From NCBI GenBank assembly GCA_003248865.1, contig QFPK01000006.1:62001-126000 (forward strand): 64,000 nt of DNA. The letters are read 5' to 3'. Positions 33,454-42,821 of the stretch are shown here, in pieces. The position numbers and the translations under genes are program-made. Source of the DNA: Sphingomonas sp. (GTDB lineage Bacteria > Pseudomonadota > Alphaproteobacteria > Sphingomonadales > Sphingomonadaceae). How positions within the stretch are numbered: position 1 is the first letter of the stretch; each line of letters opens with the position of its first letter. Below the pieces are notes generated by a model, which saw only the letters and a list, made by a program, of their open reading frames with translations, was not told the origin of the DNA and searched no databases.

Positions 33454-33519
33454 GAGCGGCACTCAAATTCTGCTGGCGTCCTGCCGGGGCTCGCGATAGA
33501 AACTGAGTGGCACCCAAAT
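33454..33519. repeat. Operator-like direct repeat upstream of the RND efflux genes
   Basis: GAGCGGCACTCAAAT (33454-33468) and GAGTGGCACCCAAAT (33505-33519) differ at two of 15 positions and are 51 bases apart, close to five helical turns. Both lie in the gap before the efflux adaptor gene. They could be sites for a regulator encoded elsewhere. Confidence 0.45.
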
Positions 33520-33538
33520 CGGGTGGGCTGTTCAGTGG

Positions 33539-34627
33539 GTGATCACAGTGGCAGGGCGACGGCTGGGGCGATTCCGCTTGTGCGGGGCGATGGTGCTGAT
33601 GATCGGAGCCGGCTTTGCCGCGGCTTCCTGCAGTGGCGACGCGCCGGCGGCGGAAGCTCCGACGGCGGCTCCGCCGGTGACGCTGCACCGGGTGGGCAGC
33701 GCAGGCATGACATTGGAAACCCACGCCTCCGGTACGGTCCGGCTGCGGCGGGAAACACCGCTGGCGTTTGTGAGCGATGGCCGGGTGCGAACCGTCGCCG
33801 TTCGTGAAGGTGATGTAGTGCAAGGCGGGCAATTGCTGGCGCAGCTGGACCGGGTGGCGATCGATGCGCAGGCGCAGGCAGCCGCGGTGCGGACGCGGCA
33901 GGCCGATGCCGAGCTGCGCCGCCAGCGCGACCTGCAGGCCAAGGGCTGGGTCACCAAAGCGCGGGTGGAAGCGGCCGAAGCGACGGCCGAGGCCGCTCGC
34001 GCCGAACTGAGCGGTGCGCGCTTCAACCAGCGCTTTGCGAGCATCGCGGCGCCGACCTCCGGCGTGATTCTGGCGCGGTTGGCGGAGCCGGGGCAAACTT
34101 TGGCGGCTGGAACGCCGGTGCTGACGCTGGGCGAATTTTCCAGCGGCTTTGTGTTGCGCGTGCCGCTGCCAGCTGGCCGTGCGGCTTCCTTGAAGCGCGG
34201 CGACACGGCTGAGGTGAGCTTCCGTGACGGCGCCGCGCCGGAGATGACGGCGCGGATCATCGAGATTGCCGGGCGGGCCGATCCTGCCACCGGAACTTTT
34301 CAGGTGGAATTCGGACTGCCCGCGAATGCAGCGCTCCGGTCCGGCCTGATCGCCGATGTGCGGCTGGCCGGTGCCGGAGCGCAGGCGTCCGGGCTGGCGA
34401 TTCCGGCCTCTGCGCTGTTCGGCGCGCGGGCGGACGAGGGCTTTGTGTGGCGCTATGATCCGGCGACGCGCAAGGTGAAACCGCAGATGCTGAAGCTGGG
34501 CCGGGTGACCGGCGACGGGGTGGAGGTGCTGTCAGGGCTGGCGCGCGGTGACCTGATCGTGGGGGGCGGCGTGGACCGGCTGATGGACGGGCAGCTGGTG
34601 AAGCCCGTGCAGACGGCAGCGAACTGA
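33539..34627 (+). CDS. RND efflux periplasmic adaptor (MFP)
   Basis: 362 residues with an N-terminal signal or anchor (GAMVLMIGAGFAAASC; the Cys may be lipid-modified although the lipobox is weak). Barrel-sandwich, hairpin and beta-barrel segments follow in the usual order (VAVREGDVVQGGQLLAQLD; APTSGVILARLAEPGQTL; SLKRGDTAEVSF). It connects the RND pump to an outer-membrane channel. The first possible start is GTG 33539; ATG 33590 is an alternative that begins at the hydrophobic segment. The pump gene follows by 6 bases. Confidence 0.88.
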   Translation: MITVAGRRLGRFRLCGAMVLMIGAGFAAASCSGDAPAAEAPTAAPPVTLHRVGSAGMTLETHASGTVRLRRETPLAFVSDGRVRTVAVREGDVVQGGQLLAQLDRVAIDAQAQAAAVRTRQADAELRRQRDLQAKGWVTKARVEAAEATAEAARAELSGARFNQRFASIAAPTSGVILARLAEPGQTLAAGTPVLTLGEFSSGFVLRVPLPAGRAASLKRGDTAEVSFRDGAAPEMTARIIEIAGRADPATGTFQVEFGLPANAALRSGLIADVRLAGAGAQASGLAIPASALFGARADEGFVWRYDPATRKVKPQMLKLGRVTGDGVEVLSGLARGDLIVGGGVDRLMDGQLVKPVQTAAN

Positions 34628-34633
34628 CCGGCG

Positions 34634-37600
34634 ATGCTGAATGGCCTGATCTCTTTCGCGGTGCATCGCTGGCAGGTGACGCTGGTGGTGTTCGGCCTGA
34701 TCACCGCGCTGGGCGCGCAGGCCTTTCTGACCATTCCCCGATCGGTGGACCCGACCTTCAGGGCGCCCTTCGTGCTGATCCTGGCGAGCATGCCCGGCGC
34801 CGACCCGGCCGACATCGAGCAGACCGTGACCAAGCCCATCGAGGAGGTCGTCTCGGGGCTGGATGCCATCGACAAGCTGGAATCCCAGTCCATGGACGGG
34901 CAGGCGGTGATCGCGGCGCACTTCCTGTGGAGCGCTGACCCCGACCGGGTGTTCGACGAGACCGTGCGCGAGGTGAATGCCATTCGCGGCACGCTGCCGA
35001 CGTCCATGCAGCGGCTGGAGTATCGCCGCATCCGCACCACGGAGGCGGTGGTGGCGCAATATGCCATCGTGTCTGAAACGGCGTCCTGGCGGCGGATGGA
35101 AAAGATCGGGAAGGATCTGAAGGAAGCCTTCCAGCGTCAGCCCGGCGTGCGGCACGCCGTGGTGTGGGGTGTGCCGAAGCCCGAGATGCGGGTGTCGGTG
35201 GATCTGGGCCGGCTGGCGGAGCTGGGGATTCCGGTGACGCAGGTGACGGATGCGCTGCGCGTGGGCGGGACCGACAGCCCGCCGGGCGCGATCCGCTCCG
35301 GCGGGCAGCGGTTGAACCTGAAGGCGGGCGGCGCCTTCCGCAGCGTGGAGGAAGTGAAGGCCGTTCCGCTGCGCGCGGTGAGCGGCCGCGTGGTGCGGGT
35401 GGGGGATGTGGCCGACGTGAGCTGGGCGACCGCCGAGCGCAGTCATTCCACTCGCTTCAACGGCCAGCGCGCGATCTGGGTGACGGCCACCCAGAAAGAC
35501 AATGTGAATGTGCTGGATGTGGAGCGGGCGCTGATCGACACGGCCGACGCCTATGCAAAGACGCTGCCGCCCGACGTGAAGCTGAAGCTGGCGTTCGATC
35601 AATCTCAGGATGTGAAGCGCAAGCTGGCGCTGCTGGCGCGGGACTTCGGGCTGGCGCTGGCGCTGGTGTTGCTGACGCTGCTGCCGCTGGGGCCGCGCGC
35701 CTCGCTGGTGGTGATGGTGTCGGTGCCGCTGAGCCTGGCCATCGGCGTGTTCGTGATGAACGTGCTGGGCTATACGCTGAACCAGCTGGTGATCACCGGC
35801 TTCATCGTGGCGCTGGGCATCCTGGTGGATGACAGCATCGTGGTGGTGGAGAATATCTCCCGCCATCTGCGCATGGGCTATTCGCGGACGGCGGCCGCGC
35901 TTGCGGGCACGCAGCAGATCGCCATTGCCGTGGTGGGCTGCACGGCGGTGATCGTGTTCGCCTTCCTGCCGCTGACGGCGCTGCCCGGCGGTGCGGGCAA
36001 GTTCATCAGGGGCCTGCCCATCGCGGTGATGGCAACCGTGGTCGCGTCGCTGCTCGTTTCGCTGACGATCATTCCCTTCCTCGCCTCGCGGCTGTTGCCG
36101 CGGGACACCGATCCGCATGGCAACCGCTTCCTGCAGTTCGTGGATGGCGGAATCCAGCGGATGTATGCACCGATCCTGCACCGGGCGTTGGAGAACCCGC
36201 GCACGACCTTTTTGGGCGCGACGCTGTTGTGCATCGCGGCGCTGGGCTTGGTGCCGGTGCTGGGCTCCAGCCTGTTTCCGCCCGCCGATGCGCCCTATTT
36301 CCAAGTGGAGGTGGAGACCTCCGAAGGCACCGACACCAGCGCTACCGCGCGCGCGGTGGAGTTTGTGGACAAGGTGCTGGCCGCCGAGCCGATGGTGGAA
36401 AACCGCATGGCCAATGTGGGGCGCGGCAACCCGCAGATCTTCTACAACAAGGGCGAGACCAGCCAGCAATCCAACATCGGGGTGGTGGCCGGCACGCTGA
36501 AAAGCTGGGATCCGGTGGAGACGCCGGCGCTGATCGCACGGCTGCGTGAGCGGTTCGACAGCTATCCGGAAGCGCGCATCCAGCTGAACCCCTATCAGAA
36601 CGGGGCGCCCATCGATGCACCCATTCAGTGGTTCCTGACCGGGCCTGACCTTGAGAAGCTGCGCGAGCTTTCCCTGAAGGCGGAAGCCGTGGTTCGCGCC
36701 GTTCCGGGCACCCGCGACGTGCGCAACCCGCTCGCCTTCGAGCGGTTGGACCTGAATCTGGGGCTGGATGCCGACAAGGCCGCGCTGTTCGGCGTGGCAC
36801 CTGCCAGCGCCCGCCGCGTGACGCGCTTGGCGCTGGCCGGGGAGACGGCCGGGCGCTTCCGCGATGCCGAGGGCGACAGCTATGACGTGGTGGTGCGGCT
36901 GCCGCAGCCGGACTTCACCGGCGTGGCGCCTGGCGAGCGGCTGGGGGCGCTGCAGGATGTCTCCGCGCTGGAGCGGGTGTTCGTGCCGACCGCCGACGGC
37001 GCGGCCGTGCCGTTGCCCGCCATCGCCACGCCCCGGCTGGAAGGCGGCCCCGCCTCCATCGACAGGCATGGGCAGCAGCGCAGCGTAGGCCTGACATCCT
37101 ATGTCGCCGACGGCTATCTCACCTCCAAGGTGAACCAGGAAGTCGGCGCGAAGCTGAACGCGATGGACCTGCCGCCCGGCTATGGCTTCGTACAGGGCGG
37201 CGAGGCTGCCGAAGCCGAGGAAAGCTTCGGCGGGCTGGGTGGGGTGATCCTGTTCGTGGCCTTCTCCATCTTCGGCGTGCTGGTGCTGGAGTTCGGCCGC
37301 TTCCGCGAAACCATCGTGGTGGCGGGCGTGGTGCCGCTGGGCATGTTCGGCGGGCTGATCGCGCTGTGGCTGACCGGCAATTCCATCAGCTTCACCGCCG
37401 TGATCGGCTTTGTCGCGCTGATCGGGATCGAGATCAAGAACAGCATCCTGCTGGTGGATTTTACCACCCAGCTGCGCCAGCAGGGCGTGGAACTGCGCGA
37501 AGCCATCGAACGAGCCGGCGAAGTGCGCTTCCTGCCGGTGCTGCTGACCAGCGTGACCGCCGTGCTGGCGCTGCTGCCACTGGCGCTGTCCGGCTCCGGC

Positions 37601-37756
37601 CTCTACTCGCCGCTGGCCTGGGTGATCATCGGCGGGCTGATCTCGTCCACGCTGCTCAGCCGGATCGTGACGCCGGTGATGTACCTGCTGCTGGTGCGCC
37701 ACGCACCGCCGCCGCCGCGGATGGCCGAGGCGCCTGCGCCTTTGCCGGAGGCTTGA
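34634..37756 (+). CDS. RND efflux pump permease (AcrB/HAE1-like)
   Basis: 1040-residue inner-membrane proton antiporter. It has twelve helices in two halves and two large periplasmic domains (about 40-325 and 545-855). The start LISFAVHRWQVTLVVFGLIT is typical. The helix-4 region GFIVALGILVDDSIVVVEN carries the two essential Asp residues of the proton relay. The FIGF-type repeat in the second half reads GFVALIGIEIKNSILLVDF, where Lys takes part in the relay. No outer-membrane partner is in the operon; one of the two TolC homologues may serve. The substrate is unknown. Confidence 0.93.
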   Translation: MLNGLISFAVHRWQVTLVVFGLITALGAQAFLTIPRSVDPTFRAPFVLILASMPGADPADIEQTVTKPIEEVVSGLDAIDKLESQSMDGQAVIAAHFLWSADPDRVFDETVREVNAIRGTLPTSMQRLEYRRIRTTEAVVAQYAIVSETASWRRMEKIGKDLKEAFQRQPGVRHAVVWGVPKPEMRVSVDLGRLAELGIPVTQVTDALRVGGTDSPPGAIRSGGQRLNLKAGGAFRSVEEVKAVPLRAVSGRVVRVGDVADVSWATAERSHSTRFNGQRAIWVTATQKDNVNVLDVERALIDTADAYAKTLPPDVKLKLAFDQSQDVKRKLALLARDFGLALALVLLTLLPLGPRASLVVMVSVPLSLAIGVFVMNVLGYTLNQLVITGFIVALGILVDDSIVVVENISRHLRMGYSRTAAALAGTQQIAIAVVGCTAVIVFAFLPLTALPGGAGKFIRGLPIAVMATVVASLLVSLTIIPFLASRLLPRDTDPHGNRFLQFVDGGIQRMYAPILHRALENPRTTFLGATLLCIAALGLVPVLGSSLFPPADAPYFQVEVETSEGTDTSATARAVEFVDKVLAAEPMVENRMANVGRGNPQIFYNKGETSQQSNIGVVAGTLKSWDPVETPALIARLRERFDSYPEARIQLNPYQNGAPIDAPIQWFLTGPDLEKLRELSLKAEAVVRAVPGTRDVRNPLAFERLDLNLGLDADKAALFGVAPASARRVTRLALAGETAGRFRDAEGDSYDVVVRLPQPDFTGVAPGERLGALQDVSALERVFVPTADGAAVPLPAIATPRLEGGPASIDRHGQQRSVGLTSYVADGYLTSKVNQEVGAKLNAMDLPPGYGFVQGGEAAEAEESFGGLGGVILFVAFSIFGVLVLEFGRFRETIVVAGVVPLGMFGGLIALWLTGNSISFTAVIGFVALIGIEIKNSILLVDFTTQLRQQGVELREAIERAGEVRFLPVLLTSVTAVLALLPLALSGSGLYSPLAWVIIGGLISSTLLSRIVTPVMYLLLVRHAPPPPRMAEAPAPLPEA

Positions 37757-37766
37757 GGCGCGGGAC

Positions 37767-38055
37767 GGGTGGGGGTTTTTGCCTCCGGCGGGCAGGGAAA
37801 TGATTTCCCTGCACCCTCTAAGTTGGCGCCGCGCACCACTCTGATGCCGCGCACGTTAGTTGGTTTGATTGCCTGCGGCGCTGGAGCTTGCCGGCGCCGC
37901 AGGCAATCAACTCAGTCGTCAGTGCAGCCTGACCGACCACCCTCGTAATGGGGGTGCAGGGAGCACGGCTCACGCCGCGCTCTGCGCGGCAAGCCTGAAC
38001 AAGCCGGTCTATGCCCGGCGGGCCGGGTTCCAAGGGCAGAGCCCTTGGAGTTACT
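37767..38055. repeat. Hairpin-rich intergenic repeat, copy 2
   Basis: It fills the 307-base gap between convergent rnd and valS genes and matches 22104-22346 element by element, with the palindrome GCAGGGAAAT-G-ATTTCCCTGC retained. The central hairpin is longer here, a perfect 15-bp stem GATTGCCTGCGGCGC/GCGCCGCAGGCAATC. An extra segment of about 50 bases with two more GC hairpins (GCCGCGC-TCT-GCGCGGC and CCCGGC...GCCGGG) lies near the end. The last stem is CCAAGGGC-AGA-GCCCTTGG, different in sequence but with the same AGA loop as copy 1. Confidence 0.85.
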
Positions 38056-38063
38056 TACGGCGC

Positions 38064-40682
38064 TTACCCCAACCGCGCCAAGGCCGCGCGCAAACGGGAG
38101 ACTTCCGAGGTGCGGGCTTCATAATCCTCGCGGGCCTTTTCGACGGCTTCCGGTTTGGCGCGCTCGACGAAGCCGGGGTTGGACAGGCGGCCGTTGAGGG
38201 CGGCGGCTTCCTTTTCGGCCTGTTCGGCGGCTTTGGAGAGGCGGGCCTTTTCGGCGGCGAGATCGATGACGCCTTCCAGCGGCAGGGCGTAGGTGCAGCC
38301 TTCGACCACGATCTGGGCGGAGCCGCCGGCGGGCGGGGCTTCGAACGACAGGGTTTCGATGCGGGCGAGGCGTTCGAGGGCCGGGAGCTGGCTGTGCAGC
38401 CGGGCCTTCAGGGCCTCGTTTGCCTCAGTTGCGTGGAGGACGAGCTTTGCGGCCGGCGGCACGTTGAGTTCGGTGCGGGCGGAGCGGATCGCGGAGACGA
38501 GATCGATCAGCCAGCCGATTTCGGCGCCGGCCTCGCTGGGTTCGGGCGTGAGGGCGGGCCATTGGGTGACGATCAGGTCGTGGCTGCGCGAACCTTGCGC
38601 GTGCCACAGCTCCTCGGTGAGGAAGGGCATGACGGGGTGGAGCAGGGTGAGAATCCGGTCGATCACCCAGCCTGCGACGGCCTTTGTCTCGTCTGCGGCT
38701 GCGCCGCCTTCGGCGAGCAGCGGCTTGATGAGTTCCAGATACCAGTCGCAGAAGCGGCTCCACACGAACTGGTAGAGGCCGAGCGCATATTGATCGTAGC
38801 GGAAGGCTGACAGGGCGGTTTCCGCGTCTGCCGAGGCCTGCGCGGTTTCGGCGAGGATCCAGCGGTTGACGGGCAGGGTAGCTTCGGGCGTTTCGGTGCC
38901 GCCTGCGGCGATGCCTTGCGCCTGCGCGAAGCGCACGGCGTTCCACAGCTTGGTGGCGAAGTTGCGATAGCCTTCCACCCGCTTTTCATCGAACTTCACA
39001 TCGCGGCCCTGCGTTTCGGACGCGGCCATGGTGAAGCGCAGCGCATCCGCGCCGTAGCGGTCGATCAGTTCCAGCGGGTCGACCGTGTTGCCCTTGGACT
39101 TGGACATCTTCTGGCCCTTGGAGTCGCGCACCAGGCCATGGATGTAGACAGTCTTGAAGGGAGCTTCATTCGTGATTTCAATCCCCTGCATCATCATCCT
39201 CGCAACCCAGAAGAAGATGATGTCGAACGCCGTCACCAGCACGCTGCCGGGGTAGAAGCGCTTCAGATCGTCGGATTGCTCGGGCCAGCCGAGCGTGACG
39301 AAGGGCCAGAGGCCGGAGGAGAACCAGGTGTCGAGGACGTCTTCGTCCTGCGTCAGGGGCACGTCGGCGCCGGCCTTGGCCTGCGCCTCCGCTTGTGTGC
39401 GGGCGACGATGGCGGTGCCGTCCGGCGTGAACCACGCCGGAATCCGGTGGCCCCACCACAGCTGGCGGGAGATGCACCAGGGTTGGATGTTGTCCATCCA
39501 GTTGAAATAGGTTTTCTCCCACGTCTTCGGCACGAAGCTGGTGTCGCCATTGGTGACGGCTTCGCGGGCCTTGATGGCGAGTTTGCTGGTGTCGACATAC
39601 CATTGGTCTGTCAGCCAGGGTTCGATCACCACGCCGGAGCGGTCGCCGTAGGGGGTCTGGATGACCTTGTCCTCCACCCGCTCCAGCAGGCCCAACGCAT
39701 CGAGATCGGCGACGATTGCCTTGCGCGCCTCGAAGCGTTCCAGTCCGCGATAGGCTTCGGGGATGCTCTCATCCGTCAGGATATTCGCCTGGGAATCGAG
39801 GATGTTGATCCAGCCGATTTCCTTGTGGCGTTCATAGACCTGCCAGTCGTTGAAATCATGCGCGGGGGTGATCTTCACGCAGCCGGAGCCGAGTTCGGGA
39901 TCGGCCCAGTCGTCGCCGACGATGGGGATCAGCCGGCCGGTCAGCGGATGCGCGATCTTCTGCCCGATCAGATGGGCATAACGCTCGTCTGAGGGGTTCA
40001 CGGCGACTGCCGTGTCACCCAGCATGGTTTCGGGGCGTGTGGTGGCCACCACCAGATGGCCGGACCCGTCCGCCAGCGGATAGCGCAGGTGCCAGAAATG
40101 GCCCTGTGTCTCGCGGGTTTCGACTTCCAGGTCGGAAATGGCGGTCTGGAACTTCGGGTCCCAGTTCACCAGCCGCTTGTCGCGGTAGATCAGGCCGCGT
40201 TCGTGCAGGGTCACGAACACCTCGATCACGGCCTTGTTGAAGCCGTCGTCCATGGTGAAGCGTTCGTTGGACCAGTCCGCGCTGGCGCCCAGACGGCGCA
40301 TCTGACGGGTGATGGCGCCGCCGGACTGTTCCTTCCAATCCCACACATGGGTCAGGAACGCCTCGCGGCCGAGGCTTTGACGGGTGAGGCCCTGGCCGGC
40401 GATGGTGCGTTCCACCACCATCTGGGTAGCGATGCCGGCGTGATCGGTGCCGACGATCCAGCGCGCATCCTTGCCCTTCAGCCGTTGCCAGCGGATCAAA
40501 ATGTCCTGCAGCGTCTGGTTGAGGGCGTGGCCGATGTGCAGCGTGCCGGTGACATTGGGCGGCGGCAGCACGATGCCGAACGGTTCGGCATCTGGCCGCG
40601 CAGGGCGGAAAAGGCCCTGCTGTTCCCAATGGGCATACCATTTGGCTTCGATGGACGCGGGCGTGAAGGTCTTTTCCAGCAT
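38064..40682 (-). CDS. valS: Valyl-tRNA synthetase
   Basis: 872-residue class I synthetase. The HIGH motif is in PPPNVTGTLHIGHALNQTL and KMSKS in GQKMSKSKGNT. A complete editing domain, the tRNA-binding domain and the C-terminal coiled coil (AAEKARLSKAAEQAEKEAAA) are present. The start LEKTFTPASIEAKWYAHWEQQGLF is typical. It is the last gene of the pcm-tolC-popZ-DUF486-valS set on the minus strand. Confidence 0.97.
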   Translation of the reverse strand: MLEKTFTPASIEAKWYAHWEQQGLFRPARPDAEPFGIVLPPPNVTGTLHIGHALNQTLQDILIRWQRLKGKDARWIVGTDHAGIATQMVVERTIAGQGLTRQSLGREAFLTHVWDWKEQSGGAITRQMRRLGASADWSNERFTMDDGFNKAVIEVFVTLHERGLIYRDKRLVNWDPKFQTAISDLEVETRETQGHFWHLRYPLADGSGHLVVATTRPETMLGDTAVAVNPSDERYAHLIGQKIAHPLTGRLIPIVGDDWADPELGSGCVKITPAHDFNDWQVYERHKEIGWINILDSQANILTDESIPEAYRGLERFEARKAIVADLDALGLLERVEDKVIQTPYGDRSGVVIEPWLTDQWYVDTSKLAIKAREAVTNGDTSFVPKTWEKTYFNWMDNIQPWCISRQLWWGHRIPAWFTPDGTAIVARTQAEAQAKAGADVPLTQDEDVLDTWFSSGLWPFVTLGWPEQSDDLKRFYPGSVLVTAFDIIFFWVARMMMQGIEITNEAPFKTVYIHGLVRDSKGQKMSKSKGNTVDPLELIDRYGADALRFTMAASETQGRDVKFDEKRVEGYRNFATKLWNAVRFAQAQGIAAGGTETPEATLPVNRWILAETAQASADAETALSAFRYDQYALGLYQFVWSRFCDWYLELIKPLLAEGGAAADETKAVAGWVIDRILTLLHPVMPFLTEELWHAQGSRSHDLIVTQWPALTPEPSEAGAEIGWLIDLVSAIRSARTELNVPPAAKLVLHATEANEALKARLHSQLPALERLARIETLSFEAPPAGGSAQIVVEGCTYALPLEGVIDLAAEKARLSKAAEQAEKEAAALNGRLSNPGFVERAKPEAVEKAREDYEARTSEVSRLRAALARLG

Positions 40683-40715
40683 GGGCGGCGGATTAGCCGC
40701 TGGAAGCGTCCGGCG

Positions 40716-41054
40716 CTAGTCGCCGACGATCAGCACGGCCGCCACGATCATCAGCGCGAAGCCCGCGAACTGGCGCATGCTGATGCCTTCGCCCAGCCAC
40801 AGCGTGGAGACAGCGAAGAAGGTGAGGATGGAGAGCATTTCCTGGATGCCCTTGAGCTGCGGTGCGCTGAACACCTGATGCCCGATGCGATTGGCGGGCA
40901 CCTGCAGCGAATATTCGAACAGGGCGATGCCCCAGGCCACGAAGATTACCAGCGCGAGCGGCGCGGCCTTGAACTTCAGATGGCCATACCAGGCGATGTT
41001 CATGAACAGGTTGGACACCGTCAGCAGCAGGACGGTGGTGACCTGTGGGCTCAT
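40716..41054 (-). CDS. DUF486/DMT-like small membrane protein
   Basis: 112 residues with four helices: TTVLLLTVSNLFMNIAWYGHLK, LALVIFVAWGIALFEYSLQVPANRIG, QEMLSILTFFAVSTLWLGE and FAGFALMIVAAVLIV. NRIGHQVFSAPQLKGIQE is typical of the family, a half-size relative of drug/metabolite transporters. Function unknown. It lies 13 bases after popZ and 33 bases before valS. Confidence 0.88.
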   Translation of the reverse strand: MSPQVTTVLLLTVSNLFMNIAWYGHLKFKAAPLALVIFVAWGIALFEYSLQVPANRIGHQVFSAPQLKGIQEMLSILTFFAVSTLWLGEGISMRQFAGFALMIVAAVLIVGD

Positions 41055-41067
41055 TCGTGGCGCAGGA

Positions 41068-41403
41068 TCATTTGCGGCCGGTTAGCCGGGCGATCTCGTC
41101 GGCTGCCATCTTCTGGATCAGTTCGGGCAGGTTCGCCTTCAGCCAGGCATCCACCTGCGGGCGGATCAGTTCGGCGAGGAACTCCTCCACCGTCTTGCCG
41201 CCGGATACGGCGGGGGGAGGCACGGCCGGCGCCGTCTTGCGTGGAGCTTTTGGTTTTGCGGCGGTGAGGGCAGGCGCTTCCGGTTCCTCTACAATCTCCT
41301 CGGGTTCAGGCTCTGGCGCAGGGGGCGGCGTGTCGCCGCCCACCGTGGCCCGGATCGAATCGAGAATGGACGCGAGGTTGGGATCCAGCGCCTTCCGTGT
41401 CAT
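41068..41403 (-). CDS. popZ: PopZ/DUF2497 pole-organizing protein homologue
   Basis: 111 residues, compact for the family. The short N-terminal helix (LDPNLASILDSIRATVGGD) that binds partner proteins is followed by a Pro/Glu/Ala-rich disordered spacer (about 25-70) and the C-terminal oligomerisation helices (VEEFLAELIRPQVDAWLKAN and EIARLTG). PopZ forms polar scaffolds that capture ParB-parS complexes in alphaproteobacteria. Its place between tolC and valS is the conserved location, which supports the name. Confidence 0.88.
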   Translation of the reverse strand: MTRKALDPNLASILDSIRATVGGDTPPPAPEPEPEEIVEEPEAPALTAAKPKAPRKTAPAVPPPAVSGGKTVEEFLAELIRPQVDAWLKANLPELIQKMAADEIARLTGRK

Positions 41404-41413
41404 CTGCCTGCGA

Positions 41414-42811
41414 TCATTGTTGCGGCCCCATCAATGGTGCGGTGTTGCGCTCGCGATCCGTGGCTGGATCGGGATCGTAACCGAACTCGTTCCAGCCCTT
41501 GCCGCGCACACGTTTGGCGTTGGCGGCAGGATCGTAACGTTGAACGCCCGCGGCTTCCAGCACGATATCTGCGGCGCCAACCGATTGCAGCAGCTGATAG
41601 GCTGCCACATAGCGATCCCGTTCGGCCTGAACCAGTTGCACCCGGCTGTTCAGCAGTTCCTGTTCGGCGTTCAGCACATCCAGGATGTCGCGGCTGCCGA
41701 CCATATTTTCCTGCCGGACGCCTTCGGCAGCCAGCGTGTTGGCGCTCGTCTGTGATTTGGCGGCCTGAATGGTGGCTTCCGCCGTCGTCAGCAGGGCCCA
41801 GCTGTTGGCGACCCCCTCGGTCACCTGCCGTTCGGCGAGGCTGATCGTCTCCAGCGCCTCGCTCTGCCGGGCCTGCGCCTGCCGTACCTGCGCCGCGATC
41901 AGCCCGCCGGAGAACAAAGGCATTCCCGCCGAGATTCCGATGCGTTGATCGAGGCCGTCCACGGCCAGCATGCCCGGGGGAATATTGGTGTAATGGGTGT
42001 AGGCAGCCGATGCCTGCACCCCGACCGATGGCATGCGGCCTGCCTTGGCGGCGCGCACATCCTCAGCGGCGGCCTTCTCACTCGCTTTGGCGGCAGCGAG
42101 CGACGGGTTCAGATCGGCTGCGCGGGTCTGAGCCTGACCTTCGCTGTCGGGCAGCGGCGGAAGGGGCGGCAGGGGTTCCAGCTGACCCGGGGCGCGACCG
42201 ACAAGGCGCTGATAGGCCTGACGGGCGAACACGGCGTTGCCGCGCGCGGCGATCAGATTGGCCTGAGAGGCGGCGAGCCGGGCTTCGGACTGGGCGACGT
42301 CGGTCAGCGTGACATCTCCCACTTCGAATCGGTCGCGGGAGGCGCGCAGTTCCTGCTCCAGCACGCGAACCTGATTCTCGTTCAGCTTCACGATCTCCTG
42401 CGTGCGCAGAACATCGGCGTAAGCCGTCACCGTATCGGTGATCAGCGCCTGTTCGGCTGCCGCCAGATCGAGCCGGCTGGCTTCGATGCGGGCTTCCGCA
42501 CCGGAGATTCCGGCGCGGATGCGTCCACCTTGCCAGATCGACTGCCGGAGCGTGAGGCCCCCGGTCCAGACCTGGCCGAGATCGGAGAAATTGTCGGACA
42601 GGCTCTGGTTGAAGGTGCCGCTGAAATCCAGGCTGGGGCGGGTGCCGGCTGCCGCGATCGGCACGCCTTCATCCGCCTGACGCACGCGGGCGCGGGCAGC
42701 GGCGATGGACGGGTTGTTGGAATAGGCCTGGGCGATGGCATCGTTCAGCGATTCGGCCGACACAGGGGCAGCCGTCGCCAGCAGCAGGGCTGTCAGAAGA
42801 GAAAGTCTCAT
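41414..42811 (-). CDS. tolC: TolC-family outer-membrane efflux protein
   Basis: 465 residues with signal peptide MRLSLLTALLLATAAPVSA. It contains two outer-membrane efflux repeats with long coiled-coil helices (NPSIAAARARVRQADEGV; SRDRFEVGDVTLTDVAQSEARLA; GSRDILDVLNAEQELLNSRVQLVQAERD). It assembles as a trimer across the outer membrane and periplasm for type I secretion and RND efflux. ATG 42811 is preferred over an upstream extension to 42892, which has no signal-peptide character. Confidence 0.93.
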   Translation of the reverse strand: MRLSLLTALLLATAAPVSAESLNDAIAQAYSNNPSIAAARARVRQADEGVPIAAAGTRPSLDFSGTFNQSLSDNFSDLGQVWTGGLTLRQSIWQGGRIRAGISGAEARIEASRLDLAAAEQALITDTVTAYADVLRTQEIVKLNENQVRVLEQELRASRDRFEVGDVTLTDVAQSEARLAASQANLIAARGNAVFARQAYQRLVGRAPGQLEPLPPLPPLPDSEGQAQTRAADLNPSLAAAKASEKAAAEDVRAAKAGRMPSVGVQASAAYTHYTNIPPGMLAVDGLDQRIGISAGMPLFSGGLIAAQVRQAQARQSEALETISLAERQVTEGVANSWALLTTAEATIQAAKSQTSANTLAAEGVRQENMVGSRDILDVLNAEQELLNSRVQLVQAERDRYVAAYQLLQSVGAADIVLEAAGVQRYDPAANAKRVRGKGWNEFGYDPDPATDRERNTAPLMGPQQ

Positions 42812-42821
42812 GAGGGGGCTT

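Noticed and set aside
34532..37702. Open frame of over 1000 codons antisense to the RND pump
   Set aside because: His/Gln/Arg-rich composition typical of the complement of high-GC genes; no domains; the sense strand encodes a complete RND permease.
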